Part shown: positions 1 to 14,032 of the stretch, piece by piece
Layout of the letters: each line of letters opens with the position of its first letter
Position numbering within the stretch: the first letter of the stretch is position 1
NCBI RefSeq assembly: GCF_030332225.1
Contig: NZ_JAOWIF010000037.1
Location: forward strand, 62,001-126,000
Direction: 5' to 3'
Origin: Citrobacter sp. Cu233
Lineage (GTDB): Bacteria; Pseudomonadota; Gammaproteobacteria; Enterobacterales; Enterobacteriaceae
DNA length: 64,000 nt
Translations under genes and position numbers: made by a program
The notes under the pieces: generated by a model
Database searches by the model: none
What the model was told of the DNA's origin: nothing
The model's input: the letters and a program-made list of their open reading frames with translations, nothing else

Positions 1-1239
1 CAACGCGACCAGCAGAGCGGCGACGCTACCGTTGGTGTTAAAGAATGCGCCCAACCCGGTTGGCATAGTCCACGGTGCAATGTTGGTAATCGGTGGAATA
101 ATGCCTGTGTAATAAGCGGCCAGTGTAATCGCTGCCAGAATCGGCTGAACCAGGATGAACGGAATAAACATAACCGGGTTCATGATAATCGGCAGACCGA
201 ACAGAATGGGTTCGTTAATCTGGAACAGACCTGATGGCAGTGCCAGTTTTGCTACCTGACGATAATCAGCACGACGAGAAGCCAGGAAGATAGCAATAAT
301 CAGACCCAGCGTTGCCCCACTCCCGCCCAGGAAAATATAGGAGTCCAGCATCGGCTTCGCCCAGACGTGGAACGTCTTACCCGCTTCCAGTGCCGCGTCT
401 ACGGAACCAAACTGTTGGTAGATAGCGATGTTTTCCAGCGCCCAGGGGGTCATGATACCGCTGTCCAGTGCAGTCAGTGCCAAAGAACCGTGTATACCAA
501 AGAACCACAACAGCGGAACAAAAATCACGTACGCCCAACCCACCACGCTACCCAGTGACGCCAGCGGGGTCGAAATAGAATCCATGATGATCTGGTGGAA
601 GTTCGTTCCCCAGGTGTTCAACGCCCAGGCGATAATCCCCATAATAGAGAGGATAATGAAGCCAGGAATCAATGCAGAAAACGAGCGAGAAACAGAAGCC
701 GGAACGCTATCAGGTAATTTAATTACCCAATTACGATGCACGACGAAGGTGAACATTTCCGCGACCACCAGGCCGATAATAATACCGGAAATAATGTTCG
801 CACCGCCCAGCCAGTTAGCCCCCACGGCATAGGCTTCGCCCACGCTGTATGGCGTAACTGTCATAAAGGCGGCGACAGATAATAAACCAGCAGCCAGTGC
901 ATCGACTTTGCGTTCTTCCGCCAGCGCCATACCGATAAAGAATGGCGCCATCAATGACATAATACCCAGCGTACCGTTATAGACGTTCCCACCGATGCCT
1001 TTTAAACTATTTAATGTTTCAATAGTTGAAGCATCAAGTCGAATGCCCATGGAATAAAAAAACGACCCCTCCCCAAAGCTCAGGAAAACGTTATTGATTA
1101 ATACAAACATTGCCCCTGCGAGGGTTAACGGCATTAAACGAATAAAACCATTTTTGATTGCATTAACGTGTGGCTGCTTTCCAATTTTTACAGCAAAAGG
1201 AAGGAGTACCTTTTCAAGTGAAGCAATAGCGTTACTCAT
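1..1239 (-). CDS. chbC: chitobiose PTS membrane component EIIC (ChbC), 3' end cut by window edge
   Basis: Inner-membrane permease of the N,N'-diacetylchitobiose phosphotransferase system; it imports chitin disaccharide, which is phosphorylated through ChbA and ChbB. The frame starts at an ATG at 1239 ([20 protein letters not shown]) and stays open for 413 codons to base 1. The E. coli protein has about 452 residues, so roughly 39 C-terminal residues lie outside the window. The translation is strongly hydrophobic and matches E. coli ChbC closely from memory. It lies downstream of chbB with an 87-bp gap, as in the chbBCARFG operon. Confidence 0.95.
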   Translation of the reverse strand, partial: MSNAIASLEKVLLPFAVKIGKQPHVNAIKNGFIRLMPLTLAGAMFVLINNVFLSFGEGSFFYSMGIRLDASTIETLNSLKGIGGNVYNGTLGIMSLMAPFFIGMALAEERKVDALAAGLLSVAAFMTVTPYSVGEAYAVGANWLGGANIISGIIIGLVVAEMFTFVVHRNWVIKLPDSVPASVSRSFSALIPGFIILSIMGIIAWALNTWGTNFHQIIMDSISTPLASLGSVVGWAYVIFVPLLWFFGIHGSLALTALDSGIMTPWALENIAIYQQFGSVDAALEAGKTFHVWAKPMLDSYIFLGGSGATLGLIIAIFLASRRADYRQVAKLALPSGLFQINEPILFGLPIIMNPVMFIPFILVQPILAAITLAAYYTGIIPPITNIAPWTMPTGLGAFFNTNGSVAALLVAL

Positions 1240-1326
1240 AGAAAAATACCCTTAAATACCGCAACTAACAATTGCGGTGAATGTTAATGAAATAACTCTT
1301 TGACGGGAAAATTTAAAATAAAATAA

Positions 1327-1647
1327 TTAATTTGCTGCGGCCTTTTTAATTGCTGCAACTGCAGCCTTAAGCACGCCTAAACCATCGACTTTGCCATACA
1401 ACAGCGAGTCAATCACTTCTACAGGTTTGTTAGGTAACAAACGCTGAATTTCGGGCAACATATAAGCAATCTGTGGACCTAATAACACCACATCGGCTAC
1501 TGGGCCTTTTTCTCCGGCCAGCGTTTCGGGAAACGCTTCAATGATAACCGGCACTTCGTATTTTTCAGCCTGAGCACGCATCTTCGAGACCAACAAAGAA
1601 GTCGACATGCCCGCAGAACAAAACAGATAAATGTGTTTCTTTTCCAT
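1327..1647 (-). CDS. chbB: chitobiose PTS EIIB component (ChbB)
   Basis: Cytoplasmic phosphocarrier of the chitobiose PTS; it passes phosphate from ChbA to the sugar entering through ChbC. The product is 106 residues, as in E. coli. The phosphorylated cysteine is Cys10 in the N-terminal stretch [15 protein letters not shown], within the P-loop CSAGMSTS typical of lactose/cellobiose-family EIIB. An upstream in-frame codon at 1662 was rejected because the ATG at 1647 has a GAGG-type ribosome site at the right distance and matches the family start. It is the first gene of the chb operon. Confidence 0.95.
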   Translation of the reverse strand: MEKKHIYLFCSAGMSTSLLVSKMRAQAEKYEVPVIIEAFPETLAGEKGPVADVVLLGPQIAYMLPEIQRLLPNKPVEVIDSLLYGKVDGLGVLKAAVAAIKKAAAN

Positions 1648-1948
1648 TAAAACGATCCTCATGTGCGATTATCTGTGTACCAGACACTCCGCAAGCCATA
1701 ACCTGCATCCATGCTCTGGGTAACTTGCGTCAGCTAAATTACTTTTTTAGGTGGCTGAAATGAGTATACGGGATTGCATCAGCGGATGGTATTTCATTGA
1801 CCTACTAAATTGTCTCTCCTTGACCTGTGGTTATGACGCCCCTCACACTTCAGGCAAATAATTCGCGACAATAAATAAGATCGCGTGACACAAAAAAACC
1901 GGCACAGCGGCCGGTTTTTCAGAGTGCTCAGGCAATAAACAGAGGCAA
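1648..1948. promoter_or_regulatory. chb operon promoter region and osmE downstream region
   Basis: This 301-bp gap lies between chbB and the 3' end of osmE. It must hold the chb promoter; in E. coli that region binds NagC, ChbR and CRP. I could not pick out a convincing match to any of those operators by eye. The left part is moderately AT-rich. The osmE terminator hairpin is the only clear element. Confidence 0.5.
1893..1919 (-). terminator. intrinsic terminator of osmE
   Basis: Stem AAACCGGC / GCCGGTTT around a short loop; on the minus strand it is followed by a run of seven T. It lies about 30 bp past the osmE stop codon. Confidence 0.85.
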
Positions 1949-2287
1949 CTACTTAGCAGACTGCGGGTCGGTGTCGTACTCCGCACAGGTCTGGTAGCCG
2001 GAATTAATCACATGCCCAGTATCATCTAATGCAACAAAATAGGTCTCTGCTTTACCATCTCGTTGACCCAGGATGTAGGTCTGACATGTACCACGCGCAT
2101 GGATCATGCTGACTTCAGATGACGGTTTGCCGGCAATCTGCGCCACTTGCGCCCGGCTCATCCCTTTCTTCACATCTTTCACCACGGGCTGCACAAATTG
2201 GTCTTTGGTACGATCGTAAGCCGTACACCCTGCCAGCATAGTCAATACCGCCGCTGCGCTCAGAATTCCTGTTAGATTCTTGTTCAT
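1949..2287 (-). CDS. osmE: osmotically inducible lipoprotein OsmE
   Basis: Small envelope lipoprotein of the SmpA/OmlA fold, induced by osmolarity and stationary phase in E. coli. The product has 112 residues, the same as E. coli, with a lipoprotein signal ending in the lipobox LAGC (Cys21). The body carries the family motif [17 protein letters not shown]. It is a single gene with its own terminator, divergent from nadE. The precise molecular role in E. coli is not settled. Confidence 0.95.
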   Translation of the reverse strand: MNKNLTGILSAAAVLTMLAGCTAYDRTKDQFVQPVVKDVKKGMSRAQVAQIAGKPSSEVSMIHARGTCQTYILGQRDGKAETYFVALDDTGHVINSGYQTCAEYDTDPQSAK

Positions 2288-2497
2288 ATTCCGTCCTCTT
2301 GTTTTTCAGCGTGTTATATAAGCCTGGAGCACAACAACGCATTTTTCAAGCGGTCAGTTGATACTCGGGCCATTTCAGAAAATTCCATCAAAACAAAATG
2401 ATGTTATATCCGGCTGCATCCCTTGTCGTTTGGGCGTCAACGCGTTAGCTTTAACACATCATTATTTTTGATCATTTCATTTTTCACAGGGGGTCAA

Positions 2498-3328
2498 ATG
2501 ACTCTGCAGCAAGAGATAATTCGGGCACTTGGTGCCAAACCACACATTAATGCAGAAGAGGAAATTCGCCGCAGCGTGGATTTTCTGAAATCGTACCTCA
2601 AAACCTACCCTTTCCTTAAATCACTGGTGTTAGGGATTAGCGGCGGGCAGGACTCAACCCTGGCCGGAAAGTTATGCCAAATGGCGATTTCCGAGTTACG
2701 CAAAGAAACCGGTAACGATGCTTTGCAGTTTATTGCGGTGCGACTGCCTTATGGTATGCAGGCCGATGAACAGGACTGTCAGGACGCGATAGCGTTCATA
2801 CAACCTGACCGGGTGCTCACCGTCAACATCAAAGGCGCGGTATTGGCCAGTGAGCAGGCATTGCGTGAAGCAGGTATCGAACTGAGCGATTTTGTGCGCG
2901 GCAATGAAAAAGCCCGCGAGCGTATGAAAGCGCAATACAGTATCGCCGGAATGACCAGCGGTGTTGTCGTGGGTACCGATCACGCCGCAGAAGCCATTAC
3001 CGGTTTCTTTACCAAGTATGGCGATGGCGGCACTGACATTAACCCACTATTCCGCCTCAACAAGCGCCAGGGTAAGCAGCTTCTTGCTGCATTGGGTTGC
3101 CCTGAGCACTTATATAAGAAAGCGCCAACCGCCGATCTCGAAGACGATCGTCCCTCTCTGCCAGATGAGGCTGCATTAGGCGTTACCTACGACAACATTG
3201 ACGATTACCTGGAAGGAAAAACGTTGGATGCCGATGTTGCGAAGAAAATTGAAGGCTGGTACGTGAAGACAGAACACAAACGTCGCCCACCGATTACGGT
3301 GTTTGACGACTTCTGGAAAAAATCGTAA
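2498..3328 (+). CDS. nadE: NH3-dependent NAD+ synthetase
   Basis: Catalyses the last step of NAD synthesis: deamido-NAD + ATP + NH3 to NAD + AMP + PPi, in the cytoplasm. The 276-residue product has the ATP pyrophosphatase P-loop SGGQDST near residues 46-52 and lacks a glutaminase domain, so it is the ammonia-dependent type. The ATG at 2498 is chosen over an in-frame upstream start at 2423 because it follows CAGGGGGTCAA and gives [15 protein letters not shown], the enterobacterial N-terminus. Its neighbours osmE and ves are the E. coli ones. Confidence 0.96.
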   Translation: MTLQQEIIRALGAKPHINAEEEIRRSVDFLKSYLKTYPFLKSLVLGISGGQDSTLAGKLCQMAISELRKETGNDALQFIAVRLPYGMQADEQDCQDAIAFIQPDRVLTVNIKGAVLASEQALREAGIELSDFVRGNEKARERMKAQYSIAGMTSGVVVGTDHAAEAITGFFTKYGDGGTDINPLFRLNKRQGKQLLAALGCPEHLYKKAPTADLEDDRPSLPDEAALGVTYDNIDDYLEGKTLDADVAKKIEGWYVKTEHKRRPPITVFDDFWKKS

Positions 3329-3345
3329 TTCGCTGATTTACCCGA

Positions 3346-3374
3346 GCCGGATAACCACAAAATGGGTATCCGGC
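3346..3374. repeat. REP-like hairpin between nadE and ves
   Basis: The inverted repeat GCCGGATAACC / GGTATCCGGC sits in the 56-bp gap between the convergent genes nadE and ves. It resembles half of a REP palindrome and may act as a shared 3' end; there is no long T run. Confidence 0.6.
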
Positions 3375-3384
3375 CCAAACGACG

Positions 3385-3960
3385 TCATTGCACCGAATCA
3401 GGCGAAAAACCTGGCTTCCAGTTAATCTCACTAAACAACAACTTCCCCTCGCGCTCCAACAGTCGCAACGTATGCTTACCGTCATGCCAGCACGCTCCCT
3501 GGTCAGCCGTCAGCAACTTATCCCCCAGTTGCCAGGCTCCGCTAATAACAAATACCACGCCGCCACGCGAACCAAAGGTCGTAAACGTCCGGTCAGCCAC
3601 ACGAACTTTAGCCTGGCAAACATCCCGACGGGTCATGATATTAAAATCCATCGACATCTGCCCTTCCGTCAGCTTCGCTTTTACCACACGGTCACCGGCG
3701 AAAGTAAAAGGCTGATGCTGTTTTAGCGTATGCGGTTGCGTGTTAGCGCCTTCCAGCGTGACTTCGCCCCCTTCCAGCAGCGTAATAACACGCTCAACGC
3801 CTGGGAAAAGTGAAAATTCGCCGTTCGCAGCAATGGAGGCAATACTCGCCCGCCAGTGAAAGTCGCGTGTTGCTGGCGGAAAACAACATATTTCACGCGT
3901 TTCTCCCGCACCATTACGCCAGAGATTAACCGGCATTTTGCGGATATCAAAGTACTCCAT
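3385..3960 (-). CDS. ves: Ves, HutD-family cupin protein
   Basis: Bicupin protein of the HutD/Ves family, 191 residues as in E. coli Ves. It begins [20 protein letters not shown]; the N-terminal [10 protein letters not shown] block is typical of the family. The second of two tandem ATGs (3960) is preferred because GGAGG lies 4 bases before it. Biochemical function is unknown; E. coli ves was reported as cold- and stress-responsive. A Fur-like sequence lies about 50 bp upstream. It is convergent with nadE. Confidence 0.92.
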   Translation of the reverse strand: MEYFDIRKMPVNLWRNGAGETREICCFPPATRDFHWRASIASIAANGEFSLFPGVERVITLLEGGEVTLEGANTQPHTLKQHQPFTFAGDRVVKAKLTEGQMSMDFNIMTRRDVCQAKVRVADRTFTTFGSRGGVVFVISGAWQLGDKLLTADQGACWHDGKHTLRLLEREGKLLFSEINWKPGFSPDSVQ

Positions 3961-4180
3961 CATCCCTCCAGAAAGGCACTGTGCGCCGACATGCCGTCAT
4001 CAGGCAGCCAAATAATCATTGTTATCATTCACCCTGCTCGTTGTTATCGGCAGCAGAGTTGATTTGCCTTAGCGATGACCATAGCGTTTTGCAAAAAAGT
4101 TTAACGCTCTGATCCAGGTAGCATTTTCGCGGACCTCAGGAGCATAACGTGTCCGAAGCGCTGTGCAATAGGTGGGAAAG

Positions 4181-4250
4181 AAAAAACCGCCGATCCTGCC
4201 CACATCGTTAAACATGTTGTGGACAAGGCCGGCGGTCTTGAGTTTTTTTC
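4181..4250. terminator. bidirectional terminator after spy
   Basis: ACCGCCG (4186-4192) pairs with CGGCGGT (4230-4236). An inner CCACA/TGTGG pairing extends the stem. Six A precede it and seven T follow within 5 bases, so it can act on both strands; for spy the T run on the minus strand is at 4181-4186. Confidence 0.7.
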
Positions 4251-4285
4251 ACGCTGTCCGGAGCAACGGCTCCGACACAGCGTGA
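4249..4285. other. second strong hairpin between spy stop and terminator
   Basis: TCACGCTGT plus CGGAGC pairs with GCTCCG plus ACAGCGTGA around a 4-base loop. It lies 25 bp past the spy stop codon and has no T run on the spy strand, so it looks like a 3' mRNA stabiliser or processing element rather than a terminator. Confidence 0.55.
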
Positions 4286-4310
4286 ATGATTGAGTATAGA
4301 CGCCTACCGA

Positions 4311-4796
4311 TTATTCGGCAGCCTGTGGCATTTTACCTTTCTGCGCTGCACGTTCTGTCAGACGCTTCTCAAAATTGGCATTAAACTGTTTTTTCTGTTC
4401 CGGGGTCAGAATGTTGTAAATTTTGTTCTGCGTTTCCATATGCGCCAGCATGTTAGCTTTGCGCTGCTCTTCCATCTTCGCAATCTGCGCTTCAGCTTTC
4501 GCTTTATCGAAGCTATCGCTGGCGATGATATCGTGCATTGCACGGCGTTCTTCCAGCGGAGGACGTTTCATCTGATCGCGCTGACCTTTCATGATGTCGC
4601 GGATCTGCTGTTTCTGTGCATCGGTCAGGTTCAGGTCTTTAAACATCATGTCATGATGCGGGGCAAACTTACCGTTGTGGTGCATCATCGGTTTGGCATC
4701 TGCCGGAGCTGCTGTGGTCGTGTCAGCGGCATGCGCCAGATTTGCAGCGCCCAGCGCCAGGGTAGAGGCAACAATCAGAGCAGTCAGTTTACGCAT
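4311..4796 (-). CDS. spy: periplasmic ATP-independent chaperone Spy
   Basis: Periplasmic cradle-shaped chaperone that protects unfolding proteins during envelope stress (CpxAR and BaeSR regulon in E. coli). The product has 161 residues like E. coli Spy, with a signal peptide cleaved after LAHA and the two LTxxQ motifs of the Spy/CpxP family, LTDAQKQQ and LTPEQKKQ. The charged helices (QRDQMKRPPLEERRAMHD) are conserved. It is monocistronic, with a long AT-rich promoter region. Confidence 0.96.
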   Translation of the reverse strand: MRKLTALIVASTLALGAANLAHAADTTTAAPADAKPMMHHNGKFAPHHDMMFKDLNLTDAQKQQIRDIMKGQRDQMKRPPLEERRAMHDIIASDSFDKAKAEAQIAKMEEQRKANMLAHMETQNKIYNILTPEQKKQFNANFEKRLTERAAQKGKMPQAAE

Positions 4797-5144
4797 AATT
4801 TCTATCCTTCCTTTCAGTTATTCTTACGACATTCATGCAACTCTTATGCAATGTGATGTCGTGTTGACGAGATTAACTTTACCGGCTTAAGCGTCAATTA
4901 ATCAGAGCAACGGTAAAACAATGAAAGTGTAAAAAACAAACTTTCATCAATTATGAAGAAAAAAAGAATAAATTGCGGAGAGTTGAAATAAAAAATTACA
5001 ACAGGATGATTTTGAAAGGATTATGAAGAACTATACCTGAACTCTGGTTATTAAGAAAGCAACTTACCAGGAATAATCCGTAATAAATATAAACAGCACG
5101 CAAAAATAAGCCCTCAGTGATTAATCCGAGGGCGGATATATCTG
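4797..5144. promoter_or_regulatory. spy promoter region and astE downstream region
   Basis: This 348-bp AT-rich stretch has no gene. Two GTAAA motifs in direct orientation (4913-4917 and 4929-4933) resemble CpxR half-sites, but their spacing is not the usual 5 bp between boxes, so I do not claim a CpxR site. The ast terminator is at its right end. Confidence 0.4.
5100..5133 (-). terminator. intrinsic terminator of the ast operon
   Basis: GCCCTC (5110-5115) pairs with GAGGGC (5128-5133). On the minus strand the hairpin is followed by TTATTTTTG. It sits 11 bp past the astE stop codon. Confidence 0.8.
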
Positions 5145-6102
5145 TCACAACCTTTCCAGCATCAGTCCCGCGCGTAAACCACAGGCCACATTTGGATTAG
5201 GAAAGAGAACATATTCAACGTCATGGGTGACGATAAAACGCTCATCACCATCCTGGGCCAGTACGGTTCCCTCTTTAAACGCGGTAAAGTTCAGCGTCTG
5301 GTTGTCCATGTAGAGAATAAAATCGTCGCTGCGCCGTGTAATTTGCGCCACTACGCGATAGCGTAACGGCGGCGTCTCAGCTGCCGTTACGGGTCTGCCT
5401 GCCAACAACATTGTCAGCGCCTGCGCAGTGCGAGCAAACTGTGACAGGTTGTTTTGCCCAAACGGCAGCGCTTTGCCCAGCTCCAGCGTGCAGGCCAGCG
5501 CGCCAAAATGTTCCCCACTAAAATGGGTAAACGTTCCGCCCGGTGCCTGGTGGAACACCAAAGCCTCCAGCCCCGCATCCCCCAGCCAGTGAAGAAACGC
5601 CTCATCCCATGCCACATCACGCTGCGGTAGTACGCCAAAACGCAAGTGACGTGACCCGCGAATAGCCGTGTGGAGATCGAGATGCCAGCGAACTGATGAC
5701 GCTGCACGCGCGTAAAAATCCTCCAGACACAGCTCAAGCTCGCGGGCACGCCGTGTTTCACCGCTCTCATCAAAGCACTGCCAGCGGCCGCCAAACATAC
5801 GGTTCAGATCGCTATGACAATAGCGCTTTCCCGCAGCTAAGGCCTGCGGATTGCCAAGGATCACCAATAGCCGCCATGTCAGCGGCAGCTTGCCGCTAAA
5901 CAACCCGGACAGCAAGGTGTCCAGTATTTCTACAGGTGCGGTTTCATTACCATGAATGCCCGCAGACAAAACCAGCGAACGCTCAATCGGCACAACCGGC
6001 GTCAGCTCCAGCATGCCATGCCCAATCCATTGCCAGTCAAAACCGTGAGCTCTCCCCCAGGAGGTATCTGGCGAGTCCCCCGCAAGCGTCAGCATCAGGA
6101 AA

Positions 6103-6110
<8 letters not shown>
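5145..6110 (-). CDS. astE: succinylglutamate desuccinylase
   Basis: Last enzyme of the arginine succinyltransferase (AST) pathway: hydrolyses N-succinylglutamate to succinate and glutamate. It is a zinc carboxypeptidase-like protein of 321 residues (E. coli 322). The motif [10 protein letters not shown] carries the first zinc ligands (H, E) and [10 protein letters not shown] carries the third His. It overlaps astB by 8 bp (ATG inside the astB 3' end), which shows translational coupling in the operon astCADBE. Confidence 0.96.
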
Positions 6111-11205
<5,095 letters not shown>

Positions 11206-11239
11206 TTAATAAATATAGTGTTTGCGGTGTAAATGTAGA

Positions 11240-11256
11240 TTGCAGGGTTCGTGCCA
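11240..11256 (-). promoter_or_regulatory. sigma54 (RpoN) promoter of astCADBE
   Basis: Read on the minus strand the sequence is TGGCACGAACCCTGCAA. GG and GC are separated by exactly 10 bases, and TGGCACG is the ideal -24 box. It lies about 70 bp upstream of the astC ATG. The E. coli ast operon is known to be RpoN/NtrC-dependent under nitrogen limitation. Confidence 0.9.
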
Positions 11257-11319
11257 GCCAGCGAAAAAAGTGCATAAACGGGGTCGAAGAACGGAATATC
11301 AACAAGTTACAACACAGAG

Positions 11320-11351
11320 ATATTCACTATCTGTGCATATAAAGTGAATAT
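11320..11351. promoter_or_regulatory. inverted repeat upstream of the ast sigma54 promoter
   Basis: ATATTCAC (11320-11327) and GTGAATAT (11344-11351) form a perfect 8-bp inverted repeat 16 bp apart. The halves resemble ARG-box halves (TGAATA). E. coli astC is an ArgR target, so this is a plausible ArgR site; the assignment is inference. Confidence 0.45.
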
Positions 11352-11613
11352 GTTTGCGTATCAGATGACGAAATAGAGGAAAAACCGCAATTTTATTCAG
11401 TCACCAAATATAATTCTGGAATTGTGATCGTATACGAAATTTATCGGAAATTATTGCCCCATAGCGACGCGCTTCGCGCCAAAACGGTGCAGTTTTTGCT
11501 CCATCGTTAACACCATTAGCAATCATTGTTGGAATCAGGTGACAAGAAGCAGTCAGTTCGTGGAAATTCTGCTACCATCCTTGCACTATTCATCTTACAA
11601 AGTGGCAGCGACT

Positions 11614-12420
11614 ATGAAATTTGTCTCTTTTAATATCAACGGCCTGCGTGCCCGTCCTCATCAACTGGCAGCCATTGTCGAAAAACACCAACCGGATGTT
11701 ATTGGCTTACAGGAGACAAAAGTTCACGACGATATGTTCCCTCTCGAAGAGGTAGCAAAACTGGGCTATAACGTTTTCTATCACGGTCAGAAAGGCCATT
11801 ACGGTGTGGCACTGTTGACCAAAGAAACACCGATTGCAGTGCGCCGTGGTTTCCCGAATGATGACGAAGAGGCTCAGCGCCGTATCATTATGGCGGAGAT
11901 CCCGTCTCCGCTTGGCAACATTACCGTCATCAACGGCTACTTCCCACAGGGCGAAAGCCGCGACCATGAAACTAAATTCCCGGCGAAAGCGGCGTTCTAT
12001 CAGAACTTACAAAGCTATCTTGAGACGGAGCTGAAACGCGATAATCCGGTGCTGATCATGGGTGATATGAATATCAGCCCAACCGACCTGGATATCGGCA
12101 TCGGTGAAGAGAATCGCAAACGCTGGCTACGTACCGGGAAATGTTCCTTCCTGCCGGAAGAACGCGAGTGGATGGAGCGTCTGTTAGGTTGGGGGCTGGT
12201 GGACACCTATCGTCACGCGCATCCTGATAAAAACGACCAGTTTTCGTGGTTTGATTACCGCTCGAAAGGCTTTGACGATAACCGTGGTCTGCGTATTGAT
12301 CTGCTGCTGGCAAGCAATCCGCTGGCAGAACGCTGTGAAGAAACGGGTATCGACTATGAGATCCGCAGCATGGAAAAACCGTCCGACCACGCGCCAGTGT
12401 GGGCAAAATTCCGCGTCTAA
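11614..12420 (+). CDS. xthA: exonuclease III
   Basis: Double-strand-specific 3'-5' exonuclease and major AP endonuclease in base-excision repair and oxidative-damage repair. The product is 268 residues as in E. coli. Visible motifs of the EEP fold: [17 protein letters not shown] (catalytic Glu34), [11 protein letters not shown] and the C-terminal [10 protein letters not shown] with the catalytic His. The ATG at 11614 gives the standard MKFVSFN start; the in-frame upstream extension from 11539 is promoter sequence. Confidence 0.96.
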   Translation: MKFVSFNINGLRARPHQLAAIVEKHQPDVIGLQETKVHDDMFPLEEVAKLGYNVFYHGQKGHYGVALLTKETPIAVRRGFPNDDEEAQRRIIMAEIPSPLGNITVINGYFPQGESRDHETKFPAKAAFYQNLQSYLETELKRDNPVLIMGDMNISPTDLDIGIGEENRKRWLRTGKCSFLPEEREWMERLLGWGLVDTYRHAHPDKNDQFSWFDYRSKGFDDNRGLRIDLLLASNPLAERCEETGIDYEIRSMEKPSDHAPVWAKFRV

Positions 12421-12590
12421 TCATCTGCATTTTTTCGCTCTCCGGGCCTCGCCTGGAGAGTCAGTATATTCTGTGCAAAATCAATAAAGCGACGGTAATA
12501 CATTGTTGCGAGCGGGATTTTAATATATCTTCGCGCGCACTTTTCGCTGGTGAAAACGCGTCATTACCCACGGATTTACAGGAGCCCCCC

Positions 12591-13299
12591 ATGAAAAAGA
12601 AGTTCGCATAAGGCAGAATGCCGACTGCTGATTGTGGCAGTGCTATTCTGCGCCCTGGCTGGGGTTTTCCACTATTTTGGTCTGTCTGATCTGATAACCA
12701 ATCTCCATCATTTACAGGATGTCATCCGCCAAAGCGGCCTGTTCGGCTACGCGCTTTATATTCTGCTATTTATCGTCGCGGCGCTGAGCCTGATACCCGG
12801 CAGCATTCTGGTGATTGTCGGCGGTATCCTTTTCGGCCCGCTGGTTGGCACGCTTATCTCTTTATTGGCAGCAACCGTTGCCTCGGCATTGTCATTTTTA
12901 CTGGCACGCTGGCTTGGGCGGGAACTATTACTGAAACATGCCGGGCATACGGCGACGTTTCAGGCGATCGAAAAAGGGATTGCCCATAGCGGTATCGACT
13001 TTCTGATTCTGACCCGCCTCGTTCCACTGTTTCCTTATAATATTCAAAATTATGCTTACGGACTGACGGCCATTCCGTTCTGGTCATTTACGCTGATTTC
13101 AGCTGTCACCACGTTACCTGGCATCTTTATCTATACGCTGATGTCACACGAACTCGCCAGTGAAGGCATCACCTGGGCGTTTATCGTTAAACTCAGTGTT
13201 GCAGGCTTTGCCTTGTTTGCCCTTGTGCAGGCGGCAAAAGCCTGGGCCCGATATAAACATGTCGACCCCTCTGCAAATCGAGAACTTGCCGGTAAATGA
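12591..13299 (+). pseudogene. ydjX: YdjX-like TVP38/TMEM64 membrane protein with a frameshifted start
   Basis: Integral membrane protein of the TVP38/TMEM64 (DedA-related) family; molecular function unknown. The best start, ATG 12591 behind AGGAG with 6-base spacing, reads only MKKKFA and stops at 12609-12611. From 12595 the +1 frame encodes a YdjX-like protein to 13299 (AECRLLIVAVLFCALAG onward). Removing one A of the five-A run (12594-12598) would join the two frames. The only ordinary start inside the long frame is GTG 12634, without a ribosome site, and it would cut the first membrane helix. Either a real frameshift or a sequence error. It overlaps ydjZ by 4 bp. Confidence 0.7.
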
Positions 13300-14006
13300 G
13301 AACGTTGAATAAAATGCAGATCAGAACGTGTTGCCGGGTTGGGTTAATTGCCCTGTTGGTAGCCGCGTTGATGGCGTGGGCATGGCTGCCCGACGTGAGA
13401 GACTTTCTCACGCAGAGCCTGACTGCGTTTACCACGCTTGATCAGCTTGCTCTTGAAAATTTTATTCGTTCCTGGGGACCTCAGGCAGCGATCGTATCGT
13501 TCTTCCTGATGATTTTACAGGCAATCATCGCCCCGCTTCCCGCCTTCCTGATCACCTTTGCGAATGCCTCATTATTCGGCGCATTCTGGGGAGGTGTTCT
13601 CTCCTGGACCAGTGCGATGGCAGGTGCAGCACTCTGCTTTTTTATCGCCCGGGTGTTCGGTCGCAGCGCAGTAGAAAGATTAACCGGTAAAACGGTGCTG
13701 AAAAATATGGACGTTTTTTTTGAACGCTACGGTAAACACGCCATTCTGGTCTGCCGCCTGTTACCTTTCGTTCCGTTCGATCCGGTCAGCTACGCCGCCG
13801 GCCTGACGTCCATCCGCTTTCGTCATTTTTTCATCGCCACCGGTATTGGCCAGTTGCCTGCCACTATCGTTTACTCATGGGCCGGTAGCCTGCTGACCGG
13901 CGGCACATATTGGTGCGTGACCGGGCTGTTTATTCTGTTTGCCCTGAGTGTTGTGATTTCAGTGACAAGAGGCTTTTACCTTGAGCGGCACAGGAAGCGT
14001 TCCTGA
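13296..14006 (+). CDS. ydjZ: YdjZ-like TVP38/TMEM64 family membrane protein
   Basis: Inner-membrane protein of the TVP38/TMEM64 family, 236 residues, with about five hydrophobic segments (around residues 12-30, 60-82, 90-115, 170-190, 205-228). The family core is visible as FANASLFGAFWGG and CRLLPFVPFDPVSYAAGLTS. Its start overlaps the ydjX stop by 4 bp, so the pair is translationally coupled. In E. coli a ferredoxin-like gene (ydjY) lies between the two; it is absent here. Substrate unknown. Confidence 0.85.
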   Translation: MRTLNKMQIRTCCRVGLIALLVAALMAWAWLPDVRDFLTQSLTAFTTLDQLALENFIRSWGPQAAIVSFFLMILQAIIAPLPAFLITFANASLFGAFWGGVLSWTSAMAGAALCFFIARVFGRSAVERLTGKTVLKNMDVFFERYGKHAILVCRLLPFVPFDPVSYAAGLTSIRFRHFFIATGIGQLPATIVYSWAGSLLTGGTYWCVTGLFILFALSVVISVTRGFYLERHRKRS

Positions 14007-14032
14007 AGCCTCCATAAACGATTGGAGATACT

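Larger units (their letters stand above)
3961..4310. other. ves-spy intergenic region
   Basis: This 350-bp stretch has no gene that I can support. From left to right it holds the ves promoter region with a Fur-like motif (about 4011-4033), a featureless part, and two strong hairpins (4181-4285) next to the spy stop codon. Confidence 0.6.

Noticed and set aside
4913..4933. CpxR box upstream of spy
   Set aside because: Two GTAAA motifs exist, but they start 16 bp apart rather than in the GTAAA-N5-GTAAA arrangement, so I do not call a site although CpxR control is expected.
12591..12600. A-AAA-AAG-like slippery run at the ydjX start, as programmed -1 frameshifting
   Set aside because: The run is short and preceded by G in the zero frame, and joining the frames needs a +1 shift (or loss of one A), not -1. 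No stimulatory stem was evident.
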